Shown: positions 23,762 to 31,839 of the stretch, piece by piece
How positions within the stretch are numbered: the stretch's first letter is position 1
Layout: every line of letters starts with the position of its first letter
Assembly: GCA_900290255.1 (NCBI GenBank)
Contig: OMOD01000024.1
Location: 34,300-98,299 of the forward strand
DNA length: 64,000 nt
Direction: 5' to 3'
From: Candidatus Sulfotelmatobacter kueseliae
GTDB lineage: Bacteria > Acidobacteriota > Terriglobia > Terriglobales > Acidobacteriaceae
Translations under genes and position numbers: made by a program
Notes under the pieces: generated by a model
What the model saw: the letters and a program-made list of their open reading frames with translations, nothing else
Told to the model about the DNA's origin: nothing
Database searches by the model: none

Positions 23762-23785
23762 GCGGCGTGTCAGGCGAGTGCTCGG

Positions 23786-23960
23786 CGTCATCCCGAAGTC
23801 CCGCGTCCTCACCAGCGGGACGAGGGATCTCCCCGTACAACGGCTCTATGCGTGGGAGATCCCTCGCTCCGCCGGAAAAACGGCTTCGCTCGGGATGACG
23901 ACCATTGGCCAGGCTGTATTTACGGCGGCGGGCGAGAGCGCCCGCCCCACACCATCGAGC
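23786..23960. repeat. Family B repeat copy 3 followed by a Family E-type unit
   Basis: 23786-23900 begins CGTCATCCCGAAGTCCCGCG and ends CGCTCGGGATGACG, nearly the same as 44626-44742. 23921-23960 is GGCGGCGGGCGAGAGCGCCCGCCCCACACCATCG, the same type as the insert in anmK. They occupy the whole gap between the GGDEF-EAL and beta-lactamase-like genes. Confidence 0.8.
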
Positions 23961-24886
23961 TACCGGGTGCCGTTTCCGGGCGAGACGACTCTTCCGTACT
24001 CGGTGGCGCGGCTGAGACGGTCGAACATGCGCCACGCCTCGAGCGATATCTTGCTGATCGCTTCTTCCCCGTCGCGCTCGTTGCCGAGGAACGCCGTCAT
24101 CACCGAGATCACATAAGGACGGCCCTCGACGAAGACGACGCCGGAATCGTTGCGCACGGCTTCGAGCGCGCCCGGCTTGTTGGCAATCTTCAGATCGGCG
24201 GGCAAGTCGCGGGGAATCCAGGAATCCTTGTTCGTGCTCAGGACTTTGAAAAAATCTGCTGTCGAGTCTTTGTTCATCACTTTGCCGTGATAGATGGCGT
24301 CGAGCAGCGTCATCATCTCGCGCGGGGTAGAAATATTTTCGCGGCCCTGCTTCGCGGCTTCGAGGTCCATCATTTTCCGGCGCAGGCGCGTGTGCGTGAG
24401 GCCGAGCGAATCGAGCATGGCATTGACGTTCGGCATGCCGACGCGATCAATCAGGACGTTGGTGGCGGAGTTGTCGCTGACCGCAACCATCATGGTGGCG
24501 AGATCGCGCAGCGTAACGCGGGTAACGCCGGGCGTGAGCCCGTTCATGATGTAGCTGTCGGGAACGAGATCAGACGACTGCACCGTGTAGAGATCAGTGA
24601 GCTTCAGCTTGCCTTGCTCGGCTTGCAGATAAAGGCCGGCTAGGACTGTGATCTTGATCGAACTGGCTTGGGCAAAGACCTCGTCTTCATGCAGGAAGGA
24701 ATGATCACCGGTGGTGAGGTCTTCAATCGCGACGCCCATGACGCCGTCGAGGTGCTGGTCCACCTGCTGAATGCTGGCTTCAAGCTTCTGCCACAGGACT
24801 TTCTGTTTGCCGGCGGATGGGCTTGGGGCTGCGATCTGGGCGAAGCAAGTGGCAAGGAGAAGAGTGCAACAGAGCCAACGTTTCAC
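23960..24886 (-). CDS. Class A beta-lactamase-like serine hydrolase, exported
   Basis: 308 residues from GTG 24886, which has AGGAG 7 nt upstream and is followed directly by a signal peptide (KRWLCCTLLLATCFAQIAA); the ORF-track start is far upstream in a repeat. SxxK is S75-S-I-K78, SDN is S137-D-N139, and the KTG position reads NKPGAL. The omega loop (KMMDLEAAKQGRENISTP) does not show the usual E-x-x-L-N. It belongs to the PF13354-like group; whether it hydrolyses beta-lactams is uncertain, and D,D-peptidase-like or inactive roles are possible. Confidence 0.85.
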   Translation of the reverse strand: MKRWLCCTLLLATCFAQIAAPSPSAGKQKVLWQKLEASIQQVDQHLDGVMGVAIEDLTTGDHSFLHEDEVFAQASSIKITVLAGLYLQAEQGKLKLTDLYTVQSSDLVPDSYIMNGLTPGVTRVTLRDLATMMVAVSDNSATNVLIDRVGMPNVNAMLDSLGLTHTRLRRKMMDLEAAKQGRENISTPREMMTLLDAIYHGKVMNKDSTADFFKVLSTNKDSWIPRDLPADLKIANKPGALEAVRNDSGVVFVEGRPYVISVMTAFLGNERDGEEAISKISLEAWRMFDRLSRATEYGRVVSPGNGTR

Positions 24887-24967
24887 GGGGAGTCTCCTGA
24901 CGGGAGGGATTGTAGCAGGAAGAAAGTTCACCCAGCGATCCCGATCGCTGCTCTGTCCGATGCAGTT

Positions 24968-25019
24968 GCGACTGCCGGGCTTCGCCCGGCCGGACAGCCG
25001 AGGGCGGCTGTCCCTACGC
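24968..25019. repeat. Family E repeat
   Basis: GCCGGGCTTCGCCCGGC hairpin followed by CCGGACAGCCGAGGGCGGCTGTCCCTACG, a second hairpin. Between the beta-lactamase-like gene and the 3' end of the GalT-like gene. Confidence 0.75.
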
Positions 25020-25028
25020 GAGCTTTTC

Positions 25029-26024
25029 TTAGCCATCGATCTTCGCTTCGCGCAACTGCTTCACCGCCGTCTCGGAACTGACCGGCGAATAGTACACCTC
25101 CTTGAAGGTGTAGGAGCGCGCCTTGGATTGCACGACGGGGAGAATCTCGATGTGCCAGTGGTAGTCGTCGTCAATGGTTTTCCAGTAGCCGAGATTCTTC
25201 GAGGGATGCAGGCTGCTGGGGGAAGTGTGCAGCACGAGATGAAAATCCTCGGTAATGGCACGGACGCGCTGCAGGGTGCGGCGCAGCAGAGCGGCCAGGT
25301 TCATGCGCAATCCCGGCCGGCTCAACCCTGCCCGCTCGAAAGAGGAGTCGTGACAGCGGGGCAGAATCCAGATCTCGTAAGGGACTCTCGGGGCAAACGG
25401 GCAGAGCGCCACATAATCGCCCCGCGCTTCCACGACGCGCAGCGCCTGGCGTTCTTCCTGCTGGATAATATCGCAAAAGACACAGCGCTCCTTGCTGATG
25501 AAATAGTCGCGGCCGGCGCGCAACTCGTAGAGCACGCGCCGCGGGACGAACAGGGTCGCGGTGATTTGAGATGTGGGATGGCTGAATTCCTGGCCGGCGT
25601 TCTTGCCGTAGTCCTTGAACAGGCTGACGTACTTGATGCGCGGATCGCGCTTCAGGTCGAGAATGCGTTCGGCAGCGAGGTGGAGGAAATGCCCGATTTC
25701 CTCGTCGCTGGCGTTCCACAGATGCCGGTCGTGGCGCGGGTTTTCGACCAGCACTTCATGCGCCCCCACGGAGTGCATGCAGTCGTAGAGGCCATCGCCA
25801 CGGCGGCCGGGTTCGCCCTCGATGCGATAGAGCGGCGCGGGATGCACCACGGCGCGCGCGGCCCAGGCCGCGCCCGGGTGGTTGGGCGTTGCCGCAATGA
25901 CATGCGTGGAATGAGCGCTGCCCGGGCAAAAACGGCAGGCCGATTCCGGACGCGGTGCGCTTTCCGACAGATCATCTCCGGTGATGACCCAGGAGCGAGT
26001 GATGGGATCTTTACGAAGTTCCAC
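25029..26024 (-). CDS. GalT-like (HIT superfamily) nucleotidyltransferase with variant active site
   Basis: 331 residues from GTG 26024 ([16 protein letters not shown], the family N-terminus); the ORF track starts at GTG 26039. Zinc-type cysteines are CRFC (30-33) and CVFC. The second-half motif HWHIEILP is present. The nucleophile motif HPH of GalT reads HPTSQ here (H149-P-T151-S-Q153), so the histidine that carries the UMP intermediate is Thr. It may therefore use another mechanism or substrate, for example a phosphorylase or HIT-type reaction; this is inference. No galE or galK is nearby. It is divergent from mutS with about 115 bp between them. Confidence 0.85.
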   Translation of the reverse strand: MELRKDPITRSWVITGDDLSESAPRPESACRFCPGSAHSTHVIAATPNHPGAAWAARAVVHPAPLYRIEGEPGRRGDGLYDCMHSVGAHEVLVENPRHDRHLWNASDEEIGHFLHLAAERILDLKRDPRIKYVSLFKDYGKNAGQEFSHPTSQITATLFVPRRVLYELRAGRDYFISKERCVFCDIIQQEERQALRVVEARGDYVALCPFAPRVPYEIWILPRCHDSSFERAGLSRPGLRMNLAALLRRTLQRVRAITEDFHLVLHTSPSSLHPSKNLGYWKTIDDDYHWHIEILPVVQSKARSYTFKEVYYSPVSSETAVKQLREAKIDG

Positions 26025-26117
26025 ACTCAAGGAGAACACCGCAGAGAACCGGAGTCAACCGCGATTTCCGGGTCAGTGGTGAGAGATGCCGTAAAAGGCC
26101 ATCCCCAGCGCTTTGTT

Positions 26118-26123
26118 ATAATC
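26118..26123 (+). promoter_or_regulatory. -10 box for mutS
   Basis: Perfect TATAAT 17 nt before the mutS ATG, so the expected leader is only about 10 nt. There is no Shine-Dalgarno in GCAGTCCCGCCCAG. Confidence 0.5.
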
Positions 26124-26140
26124 CGCGCAGTCCCGCCCAG

Positions 26141-28825
26141 ATGAGCGAGCCGTCCACTCCGCTGATGCGGCAATATGCCGCGGTCAAGAAAGAGCATCCC
26201 ACGGCGCTCGTGTTTTTCCGCCTGGGCGACTTCTACGAACTGTTTTTTGACGATGCCATCGTCGCAGCCAAGGAGCTGCAGATCACTCTGACTTCCCGCA
26301 ACAAGGAGAAAGGCATCGCCGTACCCATGTGCGGCGTGCCCTATCACGCGGCGGAAGGCTACATCGGCAAGCTAATCCGTAAGGGCTTCAAGGTTGCGAT
26401 CTGCGAACAGATGGAGGATCCGCGCCTGGCCAAGAAGCTGGTGCGGCGGGAAGTGACGCGGGTGGTCACGCCGGGGACGGCAGCCGATTCGTCGCTGGGA
26501 TCGGAGGAAAACAATTTTCTGGCGGCGCTGGCCGAAGTGGGAGACCGCGTCGGATTCGCGGCCCTGGATTTATCCACGGGAGATTTTCGGGCGACCGAAT
26601 TCTCCGGCGACGGGGCGCTGCGGCGGGTGCAGGAAGAACTGGAGCAGTTGCGGCCGAAGGAATTGCTGTACGGGTCGGCGGCGCCGCTGTTTGAACGAGG
26701 TATGCCTCATCGAGCGGACATGTCTCAGGAAGAGCTGGCGAGCTTCGCTCGCCAGGACGGCCGAGGGCGGCCGTCCCCACATGGTCTTTTCCACTGCACC
26801 GAGACTCCACTGGACGACTGGATCTTCGCGCCCGATCATGCCATTCCTCTGCTGGAGAATCATTTCGGCGTTCTGTCGCTGGAAGGATTTGGCCTGGCAG
26901 GCAAGACGGCGGCCGCCTCGGCCGCGGGCGCGATTCTGTACTACGTGCGCTCGACCCAGCGCGGCTCGCTCGACCACATTGACCGCATCGGATGGTATGA
27001 GCGGCAGAACTGCCTGGTGCTGGACGCGGTCACGGTGCGGAATTTGGAACTGATCGAGCCGCTGTTTGCCGGAGCAGACGCAGGCGTGACTTTAATTCGC
27101 TCGATCGATGCTGCGGTCACGCCCATGGGCAAGCGGTTGCTGCGGGCATGGCTGCTGCGGCCGTCGCTCGACATGGGCGAAATCAATGGCCGGTTGGATG
27201 CCGTGGCAGCGGGCGTAAAGGATATCGTCGCGCGCGAAGAGCTACGTCGCGCGCTCGACGGCGTGCTCGATCTGGAACGGCTGCTGAGCCGGGTTACGCT
27301 GGAGACCGCCAATCCGCGGGACGTACTGGCGCTGGCGGCGTCGCTGGCGAGAATTCCGGCGGTGAAGGCCGCGCTGGGACGGCTGGCTGCGGAGCGGTTA
27401 AAAGCTTTGCATGCATCGCTCGACGAGTTGCGCGACTTGACGGAACGGATCGTCACGACGATTGTGCCTGAGCCACCGCTGACCTTTGCCGATGGCGGGG
27501 TGATCGCCGCGGGCGTGGATCGTGATCTCGACGAACTGCGGGAACTTTCGCGCAACAGCAAACAGGTTCTGGCGCAGATCGAGCAGCGCGAGCGCGGGCG
27601 CACCGGCATCACGTCGCTGAAAGTGAAATTCAACTCCATCTTCGGCTATTACATCGAGGTCTCCAAATCCAACCTGCACCTGGCGCCGCCGGAATACGAA
27701 CGCAAGCAGACTCTGGTTGGAGCCGAGCGCTTTACTACACCAGAACTGAAAGAGTACGAAGTCAAGATTCTGGATGCGCAGGAAAAGATCGTCGAAATCG
27801 AGCGGCGGCTCTTCACCGAGTTGCGAACGGCGATCGCGGCCGAGGCCAGGCGGATCCGGCACACCGCGCTGGCGCTGGCGGAAGTAGACGTGCTGGCGTC
27901 GCTGGCGCATATTGCCGCGCTGCGCAACTACTGCCGGCCTGAGTTGTTGGCTTCGGGGGATGGCGGCGATATCGAAATTATTGAGGGCCGGCATCCAGTG
28001 ATTGAGCAGCAGGAAATGGCCGGGGGCACGGAGCGTTTCGTGCCAAATGATCTGTATATGAACGGCACGACCGACAACATTCTGCTTTTGACCGGCCCCA
28101 ACATGGGCGGCAAATCGACCTATCTGCGGCAGACGGCGCTGATCGTGATTCTGGCGCAGATGGGATCGTTCGTGGCGGCGCGCTCGGCCCGGTTGAGCGT
28201 GGTGGACCGGGTGTTCACGCGCATTGGCGCGAGCGACAATCTGGCGCGTGGCCGCTCGACTTTCATGGTCGAAATGACGGAGACGGCGGCGATCCTGCAC
28301 ACGGCGACGCCGCGATCGTTGATCCTGCTGGATGAAGTCGGCCGTGGCACGGCTACTTACGATGGCCTGGCGATCGCCTGGGCGGCGGTCGAATATCTGC
28401 ACGCGCGGGTGCGGGCGAAAACTCTATTTGCGACGCATTATTTCGAATTGACGGAACTGGCCGAGCAGCTTTCCGGGGTCAAGAACTATCACGTCTCGGT
28501 GAAGGAAACCGGCGGCGGAATTGTCTTCTTGCGGAAAGTCGAGCCGGGTGCGGCCGACCGGAGTTATGGGATTGAAGTCGCCAAGCTGGCGGGATTGCCG
28601 CAGGAAGTGGTCACGCGGGCGCGCGAGGTCTTATTGGAACATGAATTCGCGGAGCAGCAGGCCACGGCACATTTGTCTCCAGGAGCGACTCCGCCGCCGG
28701 CGCAGTTGACGATTTTCACGCCGCTGTCGCAGCCGGTGCTCGACAAGCTACGCGAAGTGGATTTGAATCGCCTGACGCCGCTGGAAGCGCTGAATCTGTT
28801 GGCGGAGTTGAAGAAGGAAATCTAA
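26141..28825 (+). CDS. mutS: DNA mismatch repair protein MutS
   Basis: 894 residues, the usual MutS size. The mismatch-binding Phe-x-Glu is in [13 protein letters not shown] (about 28-39). The clamp and lever domains are followed by the ATPase with Walker [15 protein letters not shown] near 650-663, Walker [17 protein letters not shown] near 727-742, and [10 protein letters not shown]. It recognises mismatches and works with MutL, which is not in this window. A proline/arginine-rich stretch at about residues 200-215 ([14 protein letters not shown]) is a family E repeat carried in frame. The start of the next membrane protein overlaps the stop by 1 nt. Confidence 0.97.
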   Translation: MSEPSTPLMRQYAAVKKEHPTALVFFRLGDFYELFFDDAIVAAKELQITLTSRNKEKGIAVPMCGVPYHAAEGYIGKLIRKGFKVAICEQMEDPRLAKKLVRREVTRVVTPGTAADSSLGSEENNFLAALAEVGDRVGFAALDLSTGDFRATEFSGDGALRRVQEELEQLRPKELLYGSAAPLFERGMPHRADMSQEELASFARQDGRGRPSPHGLFHCTETPLDDWIFAPDHAIPLLENHFGVLSLEGFGLAGKTAAASAAGAILYYVRSTQRGSLDHIDRIGWYERQNCLVLDAVTVRNLELIEPLFAGADAGVTLIRSIDAAVTPMGKRLLRAWLLRPSLDMGEINGRLDAVAAGVKDIVAREELRRALDGVLDLERLLSRVTLETANPRDVLALAASLARIPAVKAALGRLAAERLKALHASLDELRDLTERIVTTIVPEPPLTFADGGVIAAGVDRDLDELRELSRNSKQVLAQIEQRERGRTGITSLKVKFNSIFGYYIEVSKSNLHLAPPEYERKQTLVGAERFTTPELKEYEVKILDAQEKIVEIERRLFTELRTAIAAEARRIRHTALALAEVDVLASLAHIAALRNYCRPELLASGDGGDIEIIEGRHPVIEQQEMAGGTERFVPNDLYMNGTTDNILLLTGPNMGGKSTYLRQTALIVILAQMGSFVAARSARLSVVDRVFTRIGASDNLARGRSTFMVEMTETAAILHTATPRSLILLDEVGRGTATYDGLAIAWAAVEYLHARVRAKTLFATHYFELTELAEQLSGVKNYHVSVKETGGGIVFLRKVEPGAADRSYGIEVAKLAGLPQEVVTRAREVLLEHEFAEQQATAHLSPGATPPPAQLTIFTPLSQPVLDKLREVDLNRLTPLEALNLLAELKKEI
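26738..26784. repeat. Family E repeat inside mutS
   Basis: GCGAGCTTCGCTCGCCAGGA then CGGCCGAGGGCGGCCGTCCCCACATGG, matching the intergenic unit at 11745-11822 (both end CCCCACATGG). It is read in frame without a stop. Confidence 0.75.
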
Positions 28826-29304
28826 TGAGCAAGGAGCCTACAATGCGATCCCCGCGGATTGGGCAGATTACCGTGGAAAGCGATTGGATCACGACACTCG
28901 AAGTGGGAGCGCTTTTTGTCGTCTGTGGCCTGCTGCTCGCCGGGGAGATTCATAACGTGCTGTATGGCCAGATTGCCGGAGAGCACCCCGTCCACAGAGA
29001 CTTTCTTAGCATTCTTATTAAGGTCTTCACGCCCATCGCTGCCGCTTACTGTTTTATGCTGGCATTCCGGTTTCCGAAGACTTCCGTAAGAACTGCATTC
29101 CTCCTGGTAGGAGCCGATTTGGTCCGGAGTGCCGTCCTGAGTGTTTTTCATGTGCCCTCAGTCGCACGACATGCTGCCGTTATAGCCGGATCGGCTGCGA
29201 GGCAGATCGCACTTGCCATCTTCCTGGTGGCAATTGCCCAGTGGTTCAAGTCTGTGGTTCACTGGGCTCCTCCTTCCGAGCCGCAAGGGGGTGACCCTGA
29301 CTGA
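28825..29304 (+). CDS. Small integral membrane protein of unknown function
   Basis: 159 residues with about four transmembrane helices (LEVGALFVVCGLLLAGEI; LIKVFTPIAAAYCFMLAF; TAFLLVGADLVRSAVLSVF; QIALAIFLVAIAQWF). Starts at ATG 28825, overlapping the last base of the mutS stop, and ends over the start of nagZ, so it is probably co-transcribed. No motif that I recognise; the HP-x-H and FRFPK segments are visible. Function unknown. Confidence 0.7.
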   Translation: MSKEPTMRSPRIGQITVESDWITTLEVGALFVVCGLLLAGEIHNVLYGQIAGEHPVHRDFLSILIKVFTPIAAAYCFMLAFRFPKTSVRTAFLLVGADLVRSAVLSVFHVPSVARHAAVIAGSAARQIALAIFLVAIAQWFKSVVHWAPPSEPQGGDPD

Positions 29305-30406
29305 CTCCTTAGCGCATTCGAGGAACCTTGGCCAGCTTTTGATCATTGGCTTCGACGGCACAGAGATGACGCCGCGGCTCGCTTCCCTGCTTAGGCGGGT
29401 GCAGCCGGCGGGCGTGATCCTGTTCGCGCGGAATATTCGCAGCGCGCCACAGACGTGGCGGCTGCTGGCTGAATGTCAGAAGTGTGTCGCCACACGGCTG
29501 TTCACCTGCGTGGATCTTGAGGGCGGGCCCGTGGATCGTTTGCGCGACGCCCTGGAGCCGACGCCTTCGGCCGCGGATGTGTTCGCGACCGCCGACCGCA
29601 GGCTATTCCGCAAGCACGGACAAATCCTCGGCGAGAACTGCCGCACTTTTGGATTCAACGTAGACTTCGCCCCGGTGCTTGATCTGGCGTTCGCGGCTTC
29701 GCGCAGCGTAATGGGCTCGCGGACGGTCTCTTCGAATCCTCGCGAGACGATTCGCTATGCGCGCGAGTTTCTTGCCGGACTCCGGACGGCGAAGGTTCTG
29801 GGATGCGGCAAGCATTTCCCCGGTTTGGGCGAGGGCAGGCTTGACAGCCATCACGAGCTGCCGGTGATCGATAAACCGCTGCAGCAATTGTGGGCCGAGG
29901 ATCTGCTTCCCTACCGGGTGCTTCACGCCCAGCTGCCGTTCGTAATGATTTCGCATGCGGCGTATCCGCAGGTCACGAAAGAAAAGACTCCGGCGTCGCT
30001 GTCGAAGACTTGGATCACCGACATCCTGCGCCAGCAGATCAGGTATCGCGGTCTCATCGTGTCCGATGATCTGGAAATGGGCGGAGTACGAGGGGAGGCG
30101 TCGGTCGGGCAAGCAGCGGTGGAGTTTATTCGGGCGGGTGGAGATTCGTGCCTCATCTGCCACCACGAGGAATTCGTCACGCAAGCGTGCGAAGAGTTCG
30201 TCAGGACTGTTGAGCGCGATGAGAAATTTGCCCGTCGCGCGGCGGAAGCAGCGCGGCGCGTGCGGGCATGCAAGAAAAAGTGGGCGAGAATCCTGCACGC
30301 GGGCGGGCGCGCCACACGGGCTCCGTCGCCGGCGAGGGTCCAGAGGTTAACGCGGCGTTTGTGGGAGTTTGACGAGCAGGTGAGGCTGGAGAAGGCGGCG
30401 CTGTGA
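29291..30406 (+). CDS. nagZ: Beta-N-acetylhexosaminidase, NagZ-like (GH3)
   Basis: 371 residues from GTG 29291, overlapping the upstream gene by 14 nt; the longer ORF start is inside that gene. GH3 TIM-barrel motifs: IIGFDGTEMTP, FTCVDLEGGPVDRL, FNVDFAPVLDL, KHFPGLGEGRLDSHHELP (loop with the NagZ-type Asp-Ser-His), VMISHAAYP and nucleophile Asp in IVSDDLEMGGV. NagZ cleaves GlcNAc from anhydro-MurNAc muropeptides in the cytoplasm, and AnmK, the next pathway enzyme, is encoded just downstream. Substrate is inferred from this neighbour. Confidence 0.88.
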   Translation: MTLTDSLAHSRNLGQLLIIGFDGTEMTPRLASLLRRVQPAGVILFARNIRSAPQTWRLLAECQKCVATRLFTCVDLEGGPVDRLRDALEPTPSAADVFATADRRLFRKHGQILGENCRTFGFNVDFAPVLDLAFAASRSVMGSRTVSSNPRETIRYAREFLAGLRTAKVLGCGKHFPGLGEGRLDSHHELPVIDKPLQQLWAEDLLPYRVLHAQLPFVMISHAAYPQVTKEKTPASLSKTWITDILRQQIRYRGLIVSDDLEMGGVRGEASVGQAAVEFIRAGGDSCLICHHEEFVTQACEEFVRTVERDEKFARRAAEAARRVRACKKKWARILHAGGRATRAPSPARVQRLTRRLWEFDEQVRLEKAAL

Positions 30407-30420
30407 CGCCATGGCAGTGC

Positions 30421-30514
30421 GTAGAACTGATTTCACAAATAGGTTTTGGGTAGGGCCCGGCTTCAGCCGGGCCGCCAAGGGCGGCATAAACGCTGGGCTT
30501 TAGCCCCTGAGGGG
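30421..30514. repeat. Family A element, partial MITE copy with one terminal repeat
   Basis: Starts GTAGAACTGATTTCACAAAT (one end of the 21761-21897 element) and runs TTTTGGGTAGGGCCCGGCTTC...GCCGGGCCGCC...GGGCTTTAGCCCC. Compared with the complement of 21761-21897 it is almost identical over about 95 bp, but it stops before the second terminal repeat. It lies between nagZ and anmK. Confidence 0.75.
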
Positions 30515-30533
30515 TTGGCATGCGGACAGGAAA

Positions 30534-31751
30534 ATGATCGTAGCCGGAGTGATGAGCGGAACGTCGGCCGACGGCATTAATGTAGCGCTGGTCGAGATCG
30601 GCGAGAGGGATGAGGCGCGCTCCTCGGCAGGATGTGTCGCGGCTACGGGCGCCGGCGGACAGGAGTGTCCGCCCCACACGATCAAATTGCTAGGCCACGC
30701 GGAATATCCGTACCCACTAAGAGTCCGTGCAGCCGTGCTTGCGGCGATGAATGCGGAAAGGGCCCGCGTCGCCGACTTGGCCCGGCTCAACTTCGTTCTG
30801 GGCGAACTCTATGCCGAGGCGGTGCTGGCCACCCAGCAAAAGCTTGGGGCAAAGGCCGAGTTGGTAGGCTGCCACGGGCAGACGCTTTACCATCAGGGCG
30901 ATCCAACACTTTTTCTGACGAAGAAGGTCGCCGCGACCTGGCAGACAGGCGAAGCCGCGATCATAGCGGCACGCGTCGGCGTGCCCGTGGTTTCGGATTT
31001 TCGTCCGGCAGACATGGCGGCAGGCGGCAAGGGCGCGCCGCTGGTCCCTTATCTCGATTACCTTCTCTTTCATGACTCCAAGATCGGCCGCATCGTGCAA
31101 AACATTGGCGGGATCGCCAATCTTACGGCCATTCCTGCCGGGGCGCACGCCAGCGACATCGTTGCCTTCGACACCGGCCCTGGAAATATGGTGATCGACG
31201 CGGTGACTGAGAAGCTATTTGGGCGGCCTTACGATCGCGGAGGCAGAATTGCGGCTTCAGGAACGGTGCTGGAGCCGGTTCTCGAGCGAGTATTGCAGCA
31301 GAGGTTCTTCCGGGCGCAGCCTCCGAAGACGACTGGGCGCGAGGAATTTGGCCGCGAATTTGTTCGCGACTTCCTGCGCCGTTGCGCGCGCGCGCGGAAA
31401 CAGGACGTAGTCGCGACCGTTACAGCTCTGACTGCGCGCTCGATTGCCGATGCGGTGCGGAGTTTGGTGACCGGCCGGCCAGGCTTAGGCGCCAGAAGTT
31501 CTTTTGGCGAAATGATTCTTTCCGGCGGAGGAGCGCGGAACGCCACTTTGATGAGGATGCTCGCAGCATCTCTGGCGCCGCTTGGAATCGAAATGAAATT
31601 GGCCGACGAATTTGGCCTGCCTTCCGAAGCGAAAGAGGCAGCAGCGTTTGCCGTGCTGGCTTACGAGACGTGGAGCCGGCGGCCCTCGAACGTGGCCTCG
31701 GCTACGGGAGCGAAGCGCGCGGCAATTCTGGGGAAGATTTCGTATGCATAA
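30534..31751 (+). CDS. anmK: Anhydro-N-acetylmuramic acid kinase
   Basis: 405 residues. Family motifs: MSGTSADGINVALVE (about 7-21), VGCHGQTLYHQ, DFRPADMAAGGKGAPLVPY, QNIGGIANLT and FDTGPGNMVIDA. The enzyme hydrolyses the 1,6-anhydro ring and phosphorylates MurNAc, joining NagZ in peptidoglycan recycling. Residues about 28-50 (EARSSAGCVAATGAGGQECPPHT) carry a family E-type repeat in frame, between strands of the N-terminal lobe, and make the protein longer than typical (about 370). Both enzymes in the pair are cytoplasmic. Confidence 0.93.
   Translation: MIVAGVMSGTSADGINVALVEIGERDEARSSAGCVAATGAGGQECPPHTIKLLGHAEYPYPLRVRAAVLAAMNAERARVADLARLNFVLGELYAEAVLATQQKLGAKAELVGCHGQTLYHQGDPTLFLTKKVAATWQTGEAAIIAARVGVPVVSDFRPADMAAGGKGAPLVPYLDYLLFHDSKIGRIVQNIGGIANLTAIPAGAHASDIVAFDTGPGNMVIDAVTEKLFGRPYDRGGRIAASGTVLEPVLERVLQQRFFRAQPPKTTGREEFGREFVRDFLRRCARARKQDVVATVTALTARSIADAVRSLVTGRPGLGARSSFGEMILSGGGARNATLMRMLAASLAPLGIEMKLADEFGLPSEAKEAAAFAVLAYETWSRRPSNVASATGAKRAAILGKISYA
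30644..30684. repeat. Family E-type repeat inside anmK
   Basis: GGCGCCGGCGGACAGGAGTGTCCGCCCCACACGATC, a close relative of the intergenic 23921-23960 unit (GGCGGGCGAGAGCGCCCGCCCCACACCATCG). Read in frame as GAGGQECPPHTI. Confidence 0.7.
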
Positions 31752-31839
31752 ACAACGGACCTCAGACGTCGGACCTCAGACTTCGGACTTCGGACATCGA
31801 CTTATGAGGTCTGAGGCCCGGGGTCCGCGGTCTGGGTTC
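31752..31839. repeat. Family C word-repeat
   Basis: ACCTCAGACGTCGGACCTCAGACTTCGGACTTCGGACATC, then GAGGTCTGAGGCCCGGGGTCC: complementary halves forming a stem. It covers the 5' end of the next reading frame. Confidence 0.75.
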
